NCBI GenBank assembly: GCA_022566235.1
Contig: JADFJI010000195.1
Coordinates: forward strand, 1-5,104
Direction of reading: 5' to 3'
Length of the DNA: 5,104 nucleotides
DNA from: Chloroflexota bacterium
GTDB taxonomy: Bacteria; Chloroflexota; Dehalococcoidia; Plut-88900
Part shown: positions 1 through 5,104 of the stretch, one piece after another
Layout of the letters: each line of letters starts with the position of its first letter
Position numbering within the stretch: position 1 is the first letter of the stretch
Notes under the pieces: model-generated
The model's input: the letters and a program-made list of their open reading frames with translations, nothing else
What the model was told of the DNA's origin: nothing
Database searches by the model: none
Position numbers and translations under genes: made by a program

Positions 1-21
1 CCAAGGATTTTCACCCTAACC

Positions 22-30
22 AGAGGAGGT
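22..30 (+). promoter_or_regulatory. Strong Shine-Dalgarno site of the crotonase gene
   Basis: AGAGGAGGT is a near-complete match to the anti-SD sequence, 5 nt before the ATG at 36. It is the strongest ribosome binding site in the window. No promoter can be judged because only 21 bases precede it. Confidence 0.85.
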
Positions 31-35
31 AGAAC

Positions 36-902
36 ATGGCATATGAGAATCTGCTGTACGAGAAGAGCGACAAGATCGTTAAGATCATCCTAAACAGGCC
101 CCAGGCGCTCAACGCCCTCAGTGAGGAGCTGGTCAAGGAGCTACGCCTGGCCCTGGACGAAGCCGACCAGGACCCCCAGGTTCGGGCCGTTATCCTGACG
201 GGCGCAGGCAGGGCCTTTTCCGCCGGCTACGACATCAAGCCCCGGGAGGACGGCAGGCAGGCCGCCGACCCGTACGGGCTGGAAATAGGCGAGTACATCA
301 AGTACTGGTGGGACCGGGACCACTACGATACCGAGGAGTTCATGCACATCTGGAAGCTGGGAGTGCCGGTGATAGCATCGGTCCGTGGCTACTGCCTGGG
401 GGGCGGATTCTGGTACAGCATGGCCTGCGACATCACCATCGCCGCGGAGGACGCCGTTTTCGGCCAGCCCGAGGTGCGGCACATCTCCAACACCTCCTTC
501 ATGCTGGCCGCCCTCACCAACTGGAAGCAGGCCCACCGCTGGGCACTGACCGGCGACCACATGGGCGCCGAGGAGGCATACCGGCTGGGCATTGTGAACA
601 AGGTGGTTCCCCCGGACAAGCTGGAGGAGGAGACCCTGGCCCTGGCGGAGCGGATAGCTAAGGTGCCCGAGGCATCGGTCAGGCTCAACAAGGCTGTCAC
701 CTGGATGGGCCTCGAGGCCATGGGGCTGGGGGCGGCGATGCGGGTGAACGCGGCCCTCTCCAGTATCGCCCACTCGTCCCACGGGTCCGACAGGGAAGCG
801 CTCTGGGAGGCCCAGTCCAAGGGAGGCCTGAAGGCGTTTCTGGAGGCCCGGGACGGGCCCTTCTTGCCCGAGCCCTACGGCCCCAAGTCGGTAAAGAGAT
901 AG
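36..902 (+). CDS. Crotonase-fold (enoyl-CoA hydratase/isomerase family) protein, 288 aa
   Basis: This is a member of the crotonase superfamily, cytosolic enzymes that bind acyl-CoA thioesters and stabilise an enolate in an oxyanion hole. Seen: the first oxyanion-hole segment GRAFSAGYDIK (residues 58-68), the second GYCLGGG (118-124), the FGQPE motif (142-146), an ALTGDHMGAEEAYRLGIVNKVVP block (170-192) and a C-terminal DREALWEAQ...GPF tail. In rat enoyl-CoA hydratase the catalytic pair is Glu144 and Glu164. Here the second is kept (Glu146) but the first position is Trp126, so simple hydratase chemistry is doubtful. Hydroxycinnamoyl-CoA hydratase-lyases and enoyl-CoA isomerases also keep only the second Glu. 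The length is near the family norm, with a Trp-rich insert (YWWDRDHYD, 90-98) before the second oxyanion loop. The start is fixed by a strong SD (AGAGGAGGT, 22-30) 5 nt upstream. It is first in a probable operon. The family is sure; the reaction and substrate are unknown. Confidence 0.95.
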   Translation: MAYENLLYEKSDKIVKIILNRPQALNALSEELVKELRLALDEADQDPQVRAVILTGAGRAFSAGYDIKPREDGRQAADPYGLEIGEYIKYWWDRDHYDTEEFMHIWKLGVPVIASVRGYCLGGGFWYSMACDITIAAEDAVFGQPEVRHISNTSFMLAALTNWKQAHRWALTGDHMGAEEAYRLGIVNKVVPPDKLEEETLALAERIAKVPEASVRLNKAVTWMGLEAMGLGAAMRVNAALSSIAHSSHGSDREALWEAQSKGGLKAFLEARDGPFLPEPYGPKSVKR

Positions 903-974
903 CCACTGGTCTGAAGGGGCCAAAGGGATAAGGGCCGGGCCCCCACTGGCCTCGAAATCCCCGGGAGACGAGCG

Positions 975-2537
975 ATGGCGAAGGACTACGATGTCATCAT
1001 AATAGGTGGCGGGCACAATGGCCTGACCTGCGCAGCGTATCTGGCCAGGGCCGGTCTCGGGGTCATGGTGCTGGAGCGCAGGGAGATCGTCGGAGGGGCA
1101 TGCACCACCGAGGAGCTGATCCCCGGCTACAAATTCCCCGCCTGCGCCTACCACTGCCACATGCTGCAGGACAAGGTGATAGAAGACCTGGAGCTTCGGA
1201 AGCACGGCTTCGATGTGTACCCCCTGGACCCGGTCAGGTTCCTCCCCTTTCCCGATGGAAGCTATATCAACCTGTGGCGCGACACAGACAGGCTCATCGA
1301 AGACATCGCCCGGATCTCGACCCGAGACGCCGAGGCGTTTCCCCGCTGGGACCGGTTCTGGGAGCGGGCCGCGGGCCTCATCCAGGCCTACGTCCTGAGC
1401 CCCCCACCGAGGTTGGGACAGCTCTTCGAGAAGGCCCGGGGGACCCCCGACGAAGAGGTCCTGGAGACCATGCTGACCCGGACTATGAAAGACCTGGTCC
1501 AGGACCACTTCGAGTCGGAGCAGGTGCAAGGGGCGTTCATCGGCGCGACAGAGGCCGGCGACCCCAGTGTGCCCGGCTCTATCCTGGCCAGGGCCTACTT
1601 TCACATCGACCGGTTCTCCAATCCCGTGAACATGGGCCTGGTCAAGGGCAGCATGGGAGTGATAACCCAGGCTATGGCCCGGTCCGCCCAGAGCCAGGGC
1701 GCAACGATTCGGACGGACGCCCAGGTCGACAAGGTCATGGTCGAAAGGGGAAAGGCCATAGGCGTGGTGCTGGTAGACGGGGAGGAGGTGCGCTCTTCCA
1801 TCGTGGTCTCCAACGCTGACCCCAAGCGCACCTTCCTGGACCTGGTCGATCCTCAACATCTGGACGATCACTTCTTGGGCCGGGTGAAGCGCCTCAAGAC
1901 CGAGTTCTCTAGCCTGAAGCTCCACTGTGCTCTCAGCGGTCTTCCGGATTTCAGCCGATACCTGGGAGAGGGCTTCGACCCCAAAATGCTGGCCATGGTC
2001 AAGATATGCCCTTCCGTGGAGTACTTCGAGAGGAATGTGGCAGACGCCAGGAACGGCCGCTTTACCCACAGCCCCCAGATGTACATTCAGATACCCACCG
2101 TCTACGACGATACCCTGGCTCCCCCAGGACACCACGTGATGTCCGCCTGGATGCAGATCCAGCCGGTCAAGCTGGCCGAGGGGAGTTGGGACGACGTGCA
2201 TCAGGAGGTGTTCGACATCCTGATGGATACCCTGTCCATCTACGCACCCGGTGTGCGAGACCTGGTGGAAAAGTGGGAGCTGATGACTCCTCTGGACATT
2301 GAGCGACGGGTGGGGCTGACGGACGGCAACATCCGGCAGCTGGATACGATCCCTCAGCAGTTCTTTGACCAGAGGCCCCTTGCAGGGTGGGCCAACTACC
2401 AGACGCCCATTCATGGCCTGTACCTGTGCGGTGGCGGCACCCATCCGGGTGGGGAGGTCACGGGTGCGCCGGGCCACAACGCCGCCCACGCGATACTCAG
2501 GAGTCTAAAACTGGAAGAAGCTTATCCTGCTGATTGA
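975..2537 (+). CDS. Phytoene dehydrogenase-like FAD-dependent oxidoreductase (PYROXD2/COG1233-like), 520 aa
   Basis: This is an FAD-binding amine-oxidase/phytoene-desaturase-type flavoprotein. Seen: an N-terminal Rossmann dinucleotide motif DVIIIGGGHNGL (residues 6-17), the acidic residue ending the second strand (Glu34, expected to bind the adenosine ribose), the following VGGACTTEE (39-47), a mid-protein segment KGSMGVITQAMA...GATIRTDAQV (224-251), SNADPKRTFLDLV (279-291) typical of the phytoene-desaturase family, and the C-terminal FAD segment YLCGGGTHPGGEVTGAPG (483-500). The length fits a complete protein. No signal peptide or membrane helix is evident, so it is probably cytosolic or peripherally attached. 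No carotenoid genes are adjacent, so a role in carotenoid synthesis is not supported; oxidation of another hydrophobic substrate in a catabolic cassette is more likely, by inference. The start follows a modest GGGAG (963-967) with a 7-nt spacer. It lies 72 nt after the crotonase and 17 nt before the next gene. Confidence 0.93.
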   Translation: MAKDYDVIIIGGGHNGLTCAAYLARAGLGVMVLERREIVGGACTTEELIPGYKFPACAYHCHMLQDKVIEDLELRKHGFDVYPLDPVRFLPFPDGSYINLWRDTDRLIEDIARISTRDAEAFPRWDRFWERAAGLIQAYVLSPPPRLGQLFEKARGTPDEEVLETMLTRTMKDLVQDHFESEQVQGAFIGATEAGDPSVPGSILARAYFHIDRFSNPVNMGLVKGSMGVITQAMARSAQSQGATIRTDAQVDKVMVERGKAIGVVLVDGEEVRSSIVVSNADPKRTFLDLVDPQHLDDHFLGRVKRLKTEFSSLKLHCALSGLPDFSRYLGEGFDPKMLAMVKICPSVEYFERNVADARNGRFTHSPQMYIQIPTVYDDTLAPPGHHVMSAWMQIQPVKLAEGSWDDVHQEVFDILMDTLSIYAPGVRDLVEKWELMTPLDIERRVGLTDGNIRQLDTIPQQFFDQRPLAGWANYQTPIHGLYLCGGGTHPGGEVTGAPGHNAAHAILRSLKLEEAYPAD

Positions 2538-2540
2538 CCA

Positions 2541-2547
2541 AGAGGAG
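2541..2547 (+). promoter_or_regulatory. Shine-Dalgarno site deciding the start of the LLM oxidoreductase
   Basis: AGAGGAG ends 7 nt before the ATG at 2555. That spacing is good for 2555, too short for the in-frame ATG at 2549, and the motif lies downstream of the in-frame TTG at 2534. It therefore selects 2555 as the start and shows that the gene is translated from its own site 17 nt after the preceding stop codon, not by stop-start overlap. Confidence 0.8.
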
Positions 2548-2554
2548 AATGAAC

Positions 2555-3694
2555 ATGCGATTTGATGGCTCGTTATTCTGGCATCCCGGGGTGCCTACAC
2601 CTTGGGATAAGCAGGTGGAGGAGAATCGAGAATACGCCAAACTGATGGAGCAAGTGGGGTTTACCACCGCCTGGTCCTGCGAGCACCATCTATGGCACGA
2701 TAGCTATTTTGCGTGCACCCCTAACTCCATCCTTACATCTCTAGACATAGCTTCCCATACCAAGCACATCCGCGTGGGCCAAAGCCCCGTCTCCATACCC
2801 GACCGGCATCCTCTTATGGTGGCCGAGGACATCGCCATCCTCGACAACATGACCAAAGGCCGGGTGGACTTCGGCGTGGCGAGGGGAATTAACGCTCGCT
2901 GGGGTGCTCAGTACCACCCCGCAGCCGACAGACGCAACGAGGTCCAAAACCGCGCCCTCTTTCAAGAGTGCCTCGACATCATCATCAAGGCCTGGACCGA
3001 AGAGGTTTTCACCTATAAAGGCGAGTTCTATACCTTCCCCGTCCCTGGCTGGAAGGAAACGGACCCAGTCGTCAAGCTGGAGCCCCCCTATTATTCACCC
3101 GATGGGGAGCTTATCGCCATCAACGTTTTGCCCAAACCCTACCAGAAGCCTCATCCGCCAGTTTGGGTGATGGTCAGTTCCAACGGCTCCTATGCCTTCT
3201 GTGGGGCCAAGGGATTTGGAGCTATTGGTATTGCGCGCTCCCTGGAAGGGAACCGAGAGGCCTTTACCGCCTATAAGGAAGCCGCCAACTCCCAGGGGCG
3301 CAATCTCGCCCTGGGAGAGAACGTTTCCTGTCAATTCATGGTCTACTGTGCCAAGACCATGGAAGAGGCCGTGAGGGACGCCCGCGGCGGCCTCAACTGG
3401 TTCTTCGGCAGTGAGTCCGGCCGTCAGCGGGGACAGCGAGCGGCGATGTTGGAGAAAAACGCGCAACCTGACAACGACGATCTGAACTCAGATTGGTCGG
3501 ATTTCCTCATCAAGCACAACATCGCTCTGGTAGGAACTCCCGATTCTATCTCCGAACATCTCCAACGCCTGCAGGAGGAGGTGAATTTCCAGCACCTCCA
3601 GCTGTTCCCCAGTATCCCCTTCCTGACCTTCAAGCAGGCAATGAGCAGCCTGGAGCTTTTTGGAACTCAAGTGGTACCACGGTTTCAGAATTAA
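2555..3694 (+). CDS. LLM-class (luciferase-like) flavin-dependent oxidoreductase, 379 aa
   Basis: This belongs to the bacterial luciferase-like TIM-barrel family, which uses reduced FMN (or F420 in some members) to monooxygenate or reduce small organic molecules. Seen, numbered from the ATG at 2555: an N-terminal barrel strand MRFDGSLFW, the SCEHHLW segment (41-47), the diagnostic block HPLMVAEDIAILDNMTKGRVDFGVARG (85-111), PKPYQKPHPPVWV (193-205), and a C-terminal GTPDSISEHLQRLQ (327-340). The length is usual for alkanal-monooxygenase-like members. A longer reading from TTG at 2534 would overlap the previous stop codon and adds only seven residues. The ATG at 2555 has a well placed SD and is preferred. 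Codon use differs from the two upstream genes: CTA (Leu46, Leu63) and TCA (Ser181) appear here, while the upstream genes almost wholly avoid such codons, and hand-counted stretches are less GC-rich. It probably shares the transcript of its neighbours. The substrate and flavin cofactor type are not determinable. Confidence 0.95.
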   Translation: MRFDGSLFWHPGVPTPWDKQVEENREYAKLMEQVGFTTAWSCEHHLWHDSYFACTPNSILTSLDIASHTKHIRVGQSPVSIPDRHPLMVAEDIAILDNMTKGRVDFGVARGINARWGAQYHPAADRRNEVQNRALFQECLDIIIKAWTEEVFTYKGEFYTFPVPGWKETDPVVKLEPPYYSPDGELIAINVLPKPYQKPHPPVWVMVSSNGSYAFCGAKGFGAIGIARSLEGNREAFTAYKEAANSQGRNLALGENVSCQFMVYCAKTMEEAVRDARGGLNWFFGSESGRQRGQRAAMLEKNAQPDNDDLNSDWSDFLIKHNIALVGTPDSISEHLQRLQEEVNFQHLQLFPSIPFLTFKQAMSSLELFGTQVVPRFQN

Positions 3695-3773
3695 GCTTGG
3701 GCCAGGGAGAGGTGCGCTCTTGGAAGAGTTCGAGGGTAGTGTTGCATAGCGACAGCTGTTTCTGGTGTCCGCC

Positions 3774-3799
3774 TGCCCTCAGGGCAAAACTGAGGGGCA
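3774..3799. repeat. Bulged hairpin in the convergent gap
   Basis: TGCCCTCAG (3774-3782) pairs with CTGAGGGGCA (3790-3799) through nine Watson-Crick pairs with one bulged G, leaving a 7-nt loop GGCAAAA. No T-run follows on either strand, so it is not a standard intrinsic terminator. It could still stall polymerase or protect a 3' end; its role is unknown. Confidence 0.55.
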
Positions 3800-3828
3800 C
3801 CCCCAGACCCCCTGTCCCGACTTGTCCC
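3800..3828 (-). other. Canonical G-quadruplex motif on the - strand
   Basis: Read on the - strand, the order is G3, 7 nt, G3, 3 nt, G5, 3 nt, G5, which satisfies the usual G3+N1-7 pattern with four runs. On the + strand these are C-runs at 3800-3804, 3808-3812, 3816-3818 and 3826-3828. It lies beyond the stop codons of both convergent genes; a transcript reading through from the amidohydrolase would carry the G-rich form. Folding is predicted from the pattern only. Confidence 0.5.
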
Positions 3829-3860
3829 GATACTCGGGACTCGGCATTGGGACGTTCCCG
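3811..3860. repeat. GTCCCGA repeat and hairpin cluster
   Basis: Two 10-base copies stand in tandem, CCTGTCCCGA (3811-3820) and CTTGTCCCGA (3821-3830), differing at one base. The second forms a perfect 7-bp inverted repeat, GTCCCGA (3824-3830), TAC, TCGGGAC (3834-3840). The first copy could pair with the same right arm instead. A further small inverted repeat, GGGA-CGT-TCCC (3849-3859), follows. The pattern resembles intergenic REP- or MITE-like palindromes, but no second copy exists in this window to prove that it is dispersed. Confidence 0.55.
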
Positions 3861-3902
3861 TTTGAGGAGCTTATAAACGGCCTCTAAGAAGGGGGCTTTG
3901 GC

Positions 3903-3946
3903 AGCCTGCTGTTCAGGCTACTGAACATCTTGTACTCGATGTTCAG
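3903..3946. repeat. Three overlapping, mutually exclusive inverted repeats
   Basis: Hairpin A is AGCCTG (3903-3908) with CAGGCT (3914-3919), 5-nt loop. Hairpin B is GTTCAG (3911-3916) with CTGAAC (3921-3926), 4-nt loop. Hairpin C is CTGAACATC (3921-3929) with GATGTTCAG (3938-3946), a perfect 9-bp stem with an 8-nt loop. A and B share bases, as do B and C, so only A plus C, or B alone, can form at once. GTTCAG occurs at 3911 and 3941, thirty bases apart. No T-run follows on either strand. This could be a protein-binding palindrome, an attenuator-like switch or part of a mobile palindrome; nothing in the sequence decides. Confidence 0.6.
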
Positions 3947-3948
3947 AG

Positions 3949-3981
3949 CGGCCTGGAGCCGAAGCACGGCGGGCCGGTTTT
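3949..3981 (+). terminator. Weak candidate intrinsic terminator for the + strand cluster
   Basis: CGGCCTG (3949-3955) can pair with CGGGCCG (3970-3976) by seven pairs including one G-U, with a 14-nt loop, followed after one G by TTTT (3978-3981). The loop is long and the T-run short, and it lies about 255 bases after the LLM stop codon, so Rho-dependent ending of the transcript is equally likely. Confidence 0.22.
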
Positions 3982-3996
3982 GCACCAATACAGAGG

Positions 3997-5094
3997 TTAA
4001 TTGAGGGGGAAGCCGTACAGCTTGGCGGCGTTCTCGCCAACAATCTTCCTGGTATCCTCCTCGGACACGTCCTTGAAGGTACGCGAAATCACCTCCTGAG
4101 AATGGGGGAAGGTGCCCTCATCATGGGGGTAATCGCTGCCCCAGAGGAGGCAGTCGGACCCGGTCAAAGAGAGATTGTTCAGGGCCGCGGGGTCGTCGCC
4201 GAAGGTGAGGTGGCCCTGGCGCTTGAAGAACTCGCTGGGCATCATGTCCAGCTTGGGGCGGACCCACATGTGCTTCTTCACCACATGCTCGTCCAGGGTG
4301 TATAACAGCCAGCCCAGCCAGCCGGCCCCCGACTCGGCGATGGTGAACTGAATCCTGGGATGGCGCTGCAGCACACCGGCTGCGATGAGGATGGTGACAG
4401 GGTCCTGGGACTCGGCCATGCCCAGCACTATCCACTTCAAGAAGCCGCCCATCTCTTCCTCGCCTATGCCCTCGGGGAACGGGTCGTAGTCGACGGCGCG
4501 GGCATGAAGGCTTAGAACGACGCCCGAGTCCTCTATCGCAGTCCATAAAGGCTCGTACTCGGGCCTGTTGTAGGGTCGCTTGCTCATCACGGCCGGGATA
4601 TTGATAATCCGATAGCCCAGGCGGGACACCCTTTCGATTTCGCCAACTGCCGCTGGAATATCGGCCACCGGGATGACGGCCGCCGGGGCGAATCGTTCGG
4701 CATAAGGGCCAAAGAGCTCTATGGCCCAATCGTTGTAGGCCTTTGCCACAGCCAACTGGTACTGAGGGTCAGGGGAGCTGAACAGCCACAGGGTGTAGTC
4801 AGGATAGACCACCTCGGCGCTTACTCCATCCCTCTCCTGGTCCGATATGCGGTACTGAATATCGGTGCCTCCAGAGCCACCCTTACGCCACTCTCTCTCC
4901 ATATCCTCATCGGTCAACTGAGCCTCGGCCAGGTCAAGCCGCCGGGGCTTCCGGCCCTCCACGACCCGGTACTGGCCACCATCCCGCTCCTCGATGTGGG
5001 GCGTCCGATGGCGGTATTCAGCCGGGACTCGCTCCCGATAGAAGAGTTCGGGCTCGGCGACATGGGAATCTGAGGAGATGACTCTGTAGTCCAT
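3997..5094 (-). CDS. Amidohydrolase family 2 (ACMSD-like, COG2159) metal-dependent hydrolase, 365 aa
   Basis: This is a TIM-barrel amidohydrolase of the family that includes aminocarboxymuconate-semialdehyde decarboxylase (ACMSD) and related hydrolases and decarboxylases, expected to be cytosolic. Seen: the N-terminal strand VISSDSHVAEP (residues 5-15), GYRIINIPAVM (160-170), the metal-ligand strand VVLSLHA with His197, the HPRIQFTIAESGAGW strand (245-259), the WGSDYPHDEGTFPHS loop with Asp321 (318-332) and the family's C-terminal ending GENAAKLYGF (353-362). Two ACMSD positions differ: the first His of the HxH pair is Asp9 (D-S-H11), and the catalytic His of the GHGG loop aligns with Glu254. 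Both changes occur in a large subgroup of this family as I recall it. The ATG start matches the usual beginning of homologs, yet the 10 visible upstream bases (CAATACAATC on the coding strand) carry no SD; it may be leaderless or use a weak site. It converges on the three-gene + strand cluster. Family sure, substrate unknown. Confidence 0.93.
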   Translation of the reverse strand: MDYRVISSDSHVAEPELFYRERVPAEYRHRTPHIEERDGGQYRVVEGRKPRRLDLAEAQLTDEDMEREWRKGGSGGTDIQYRISDQERDGVSAEVVYPDYTLWLFSSPDPQYQLAVAKAYNDWAIELFGPYAERFAPAAVIPVADIPAAVGEIERVSRLGYRIINIPAVMSKRPYNRPEYEPLWTAIEDSGVVLSLHARAVDYDPFPEGIGEEEMGGFLKWIVLGMAESQDPVTILIAAGVLQRHPRIQFTIAESGAGWLGWLLYTLDEHVVKKHMWVRPKLDMMPSEFFKRQGHLTFGDDPAALNNLSLTGSDCLLWGSDYPHDEGTFPHSQEVISRTFKDVSEEDTRKIVGENAAKLYGFPLN

Positions 5095-5104
5095 GATTGT
5101 ATTG

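Larger units (their letters stand above)
3695..3996. other. Convergent intergenic region, 302 bases, non-coding and structure-rich
   Basis: This gap separates the ends of the LLM oxidoreductase (+) and the amidohydrolase (-). I see no gene in it: the only open frame across it is an out-of-frame continuation from inside the LLM gene, with no start signal and no recognisable protein. No tRNA-like T-loop or cloverleaf was found. The first 75 bases hold only a short CTCTT-GG-AAGAG palindrome (3717-3728). From 3774 onward the region is dense in inverted repeats, listed separately. A strong U-tailed terminator for either gene is not present. Confidence 0.75.

Noticed and set aside
1..35. Possible tail of an upstream gene ending at TAA 17-19 or TAG 30-32
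   Set aside because: Two frames give five to nine codons before a stop and nothing distinguishes a real coding end from chance in so few bases.
903..974. Terminator or regulatory hairpin between genes 1 and 2 (GGGGCC 916-921 with GGCCCC 938-943; CCACTGG at 903 and 943)
   Set aside because: The stem is 6 bp with a 16-nt loop and no T-run, and the 7-base direct repeat is within chance. The genes are more likely co-transcribed.
141..2489. A 782-codon open frame on the - strand spanning genes 1 and 2 and the gap between them
   Set aside because: Genes 1 and 2 are in the same frame and the antisense frame is exactly codon-aligned with them, so it stays open merely because CTA, TTA and TCA are avoided in this GC-rich coding sequence. 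The predicted protein shows no family motif and is rich in H, G, V, Q and L as expected of a shadow.
975..2537. Carotenoid biosynthesis desaturase assignment
   Set aside because: The protein is in the broad phytoene-dehydrogenase-like family, but no carotenoid gene is nearby and the features fit the PYROXD2-like branch, whose substrates are mostly unknown.
2534..2554. TTG at 2534 or ATG at 2549 as start of the LLM oxidoreductase
   Set aside because: The SD at 2541-2547 is downstream of the TTG and almost touches the ATG at 2549; it is ideally placed only for 2555.
3671..3680. Perfect 10-bp palindrome GTGGTACCAC near the end of the LLM gene
   Set aside because: It lies within conserved-looking coding sequence and short palindromes of this kind are expected by chance.
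1785..3721. 13-base identity GAGGTGCGCTCTT at 1785-1797 (gene 2) and 3709-3721 (gap)
   Set aside because: A single short match in GC-rich sequence, one copy inside coding sequence; chance is a sufficient explanation.
3695..3780. Possible tRNA-like segment around GAGTTCGAGGG
   Set aside because: No matching acceptor or anticodon stems could be formed around it and the T-loop consensus is not met.
3493..3876. A 127-codon + strand open frame running from inside the LLM gene into the gap
   Set aside because: It starts out of frame inside a well supported gene, has no SD evidence, and its gap part is translated from repeats and palindromes with no recognisable protein motif.

Overview
This GC-rich window (about 60% by eye) looks like an ordinary bacterial chromosomal segment of catabolic type. 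It holds four complete protein genes and one structured intergenic gap. The combination of a crotonase, a PYROXD2-like FAD oxidoreductase, an LLM-class flavin monooxygenase and an ACMSD-like amidohydrolase recalls uncultured Chloroflexota (SAR202 or other Dehalococcoidia), which are known to carry many paralogs of these families. Some Actinomycetota and deltaproteobacterial lineages have similar gene sets, so the taxonomic reading is an inference with moderate to low confidence.

Layout: positions 1-35 hold only a short leader with a strong Shine-Dalgarno (SD) site. Three genes follow on the + strand and probably form one transcription unit: a crotonase (36-902), a phytoene-dehydrogenase-like FAD oxidoreductase (975-2537) and an LLM-class flavin-dependent oxidoreductase (2555-3694, taking the ATG after the SD site as its start). 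The gaps are 72 and 17 nt. A fourth gene, an amidohydrolase of the ACMSD-like family (3997-5094), lies on the - strand and converges on them. No RNA genes, CRISPR arrays, insertion sequences or recognisable transposase genes were seen.

The 302-base gap between the convergent genes (3695-3996) is non-coding as far as I can tell and unusually rich in secondary-structure motifs. It holds a bulged hairpin, a canonical G-quadruplex pattern on the - strand, a GTCCCGA repeat/hairpin cluster, a set of three overlapping and mutually exclusive inverted repeats built on CTGAAC/GTTCAG, and one weak candidate terminator. It may be a degenerate REP- or MITE-like element or a convergent termination zone; this is inference.

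How the genes may work together: a flavin monooxygenase, an FAD-dependent dehydrogenase/oxidase and a CoA-ester-processing crotonase are a plausible cassette for oxidising and opening a hydrophobic or cyclic organic compound. The amidohydrolase could act on a related intermediate but has its own transcript. The substrate cannot be read from the sequence. The crotonase and the amidohydrolase each lack one textbook catalytic residue, so names such as 'enoyl-CoA hydratase' or 'decarboxylase' should not be transferred. I did not find a convincing new multi-gene system; the intergenic structure cluster is the most unexplained part.
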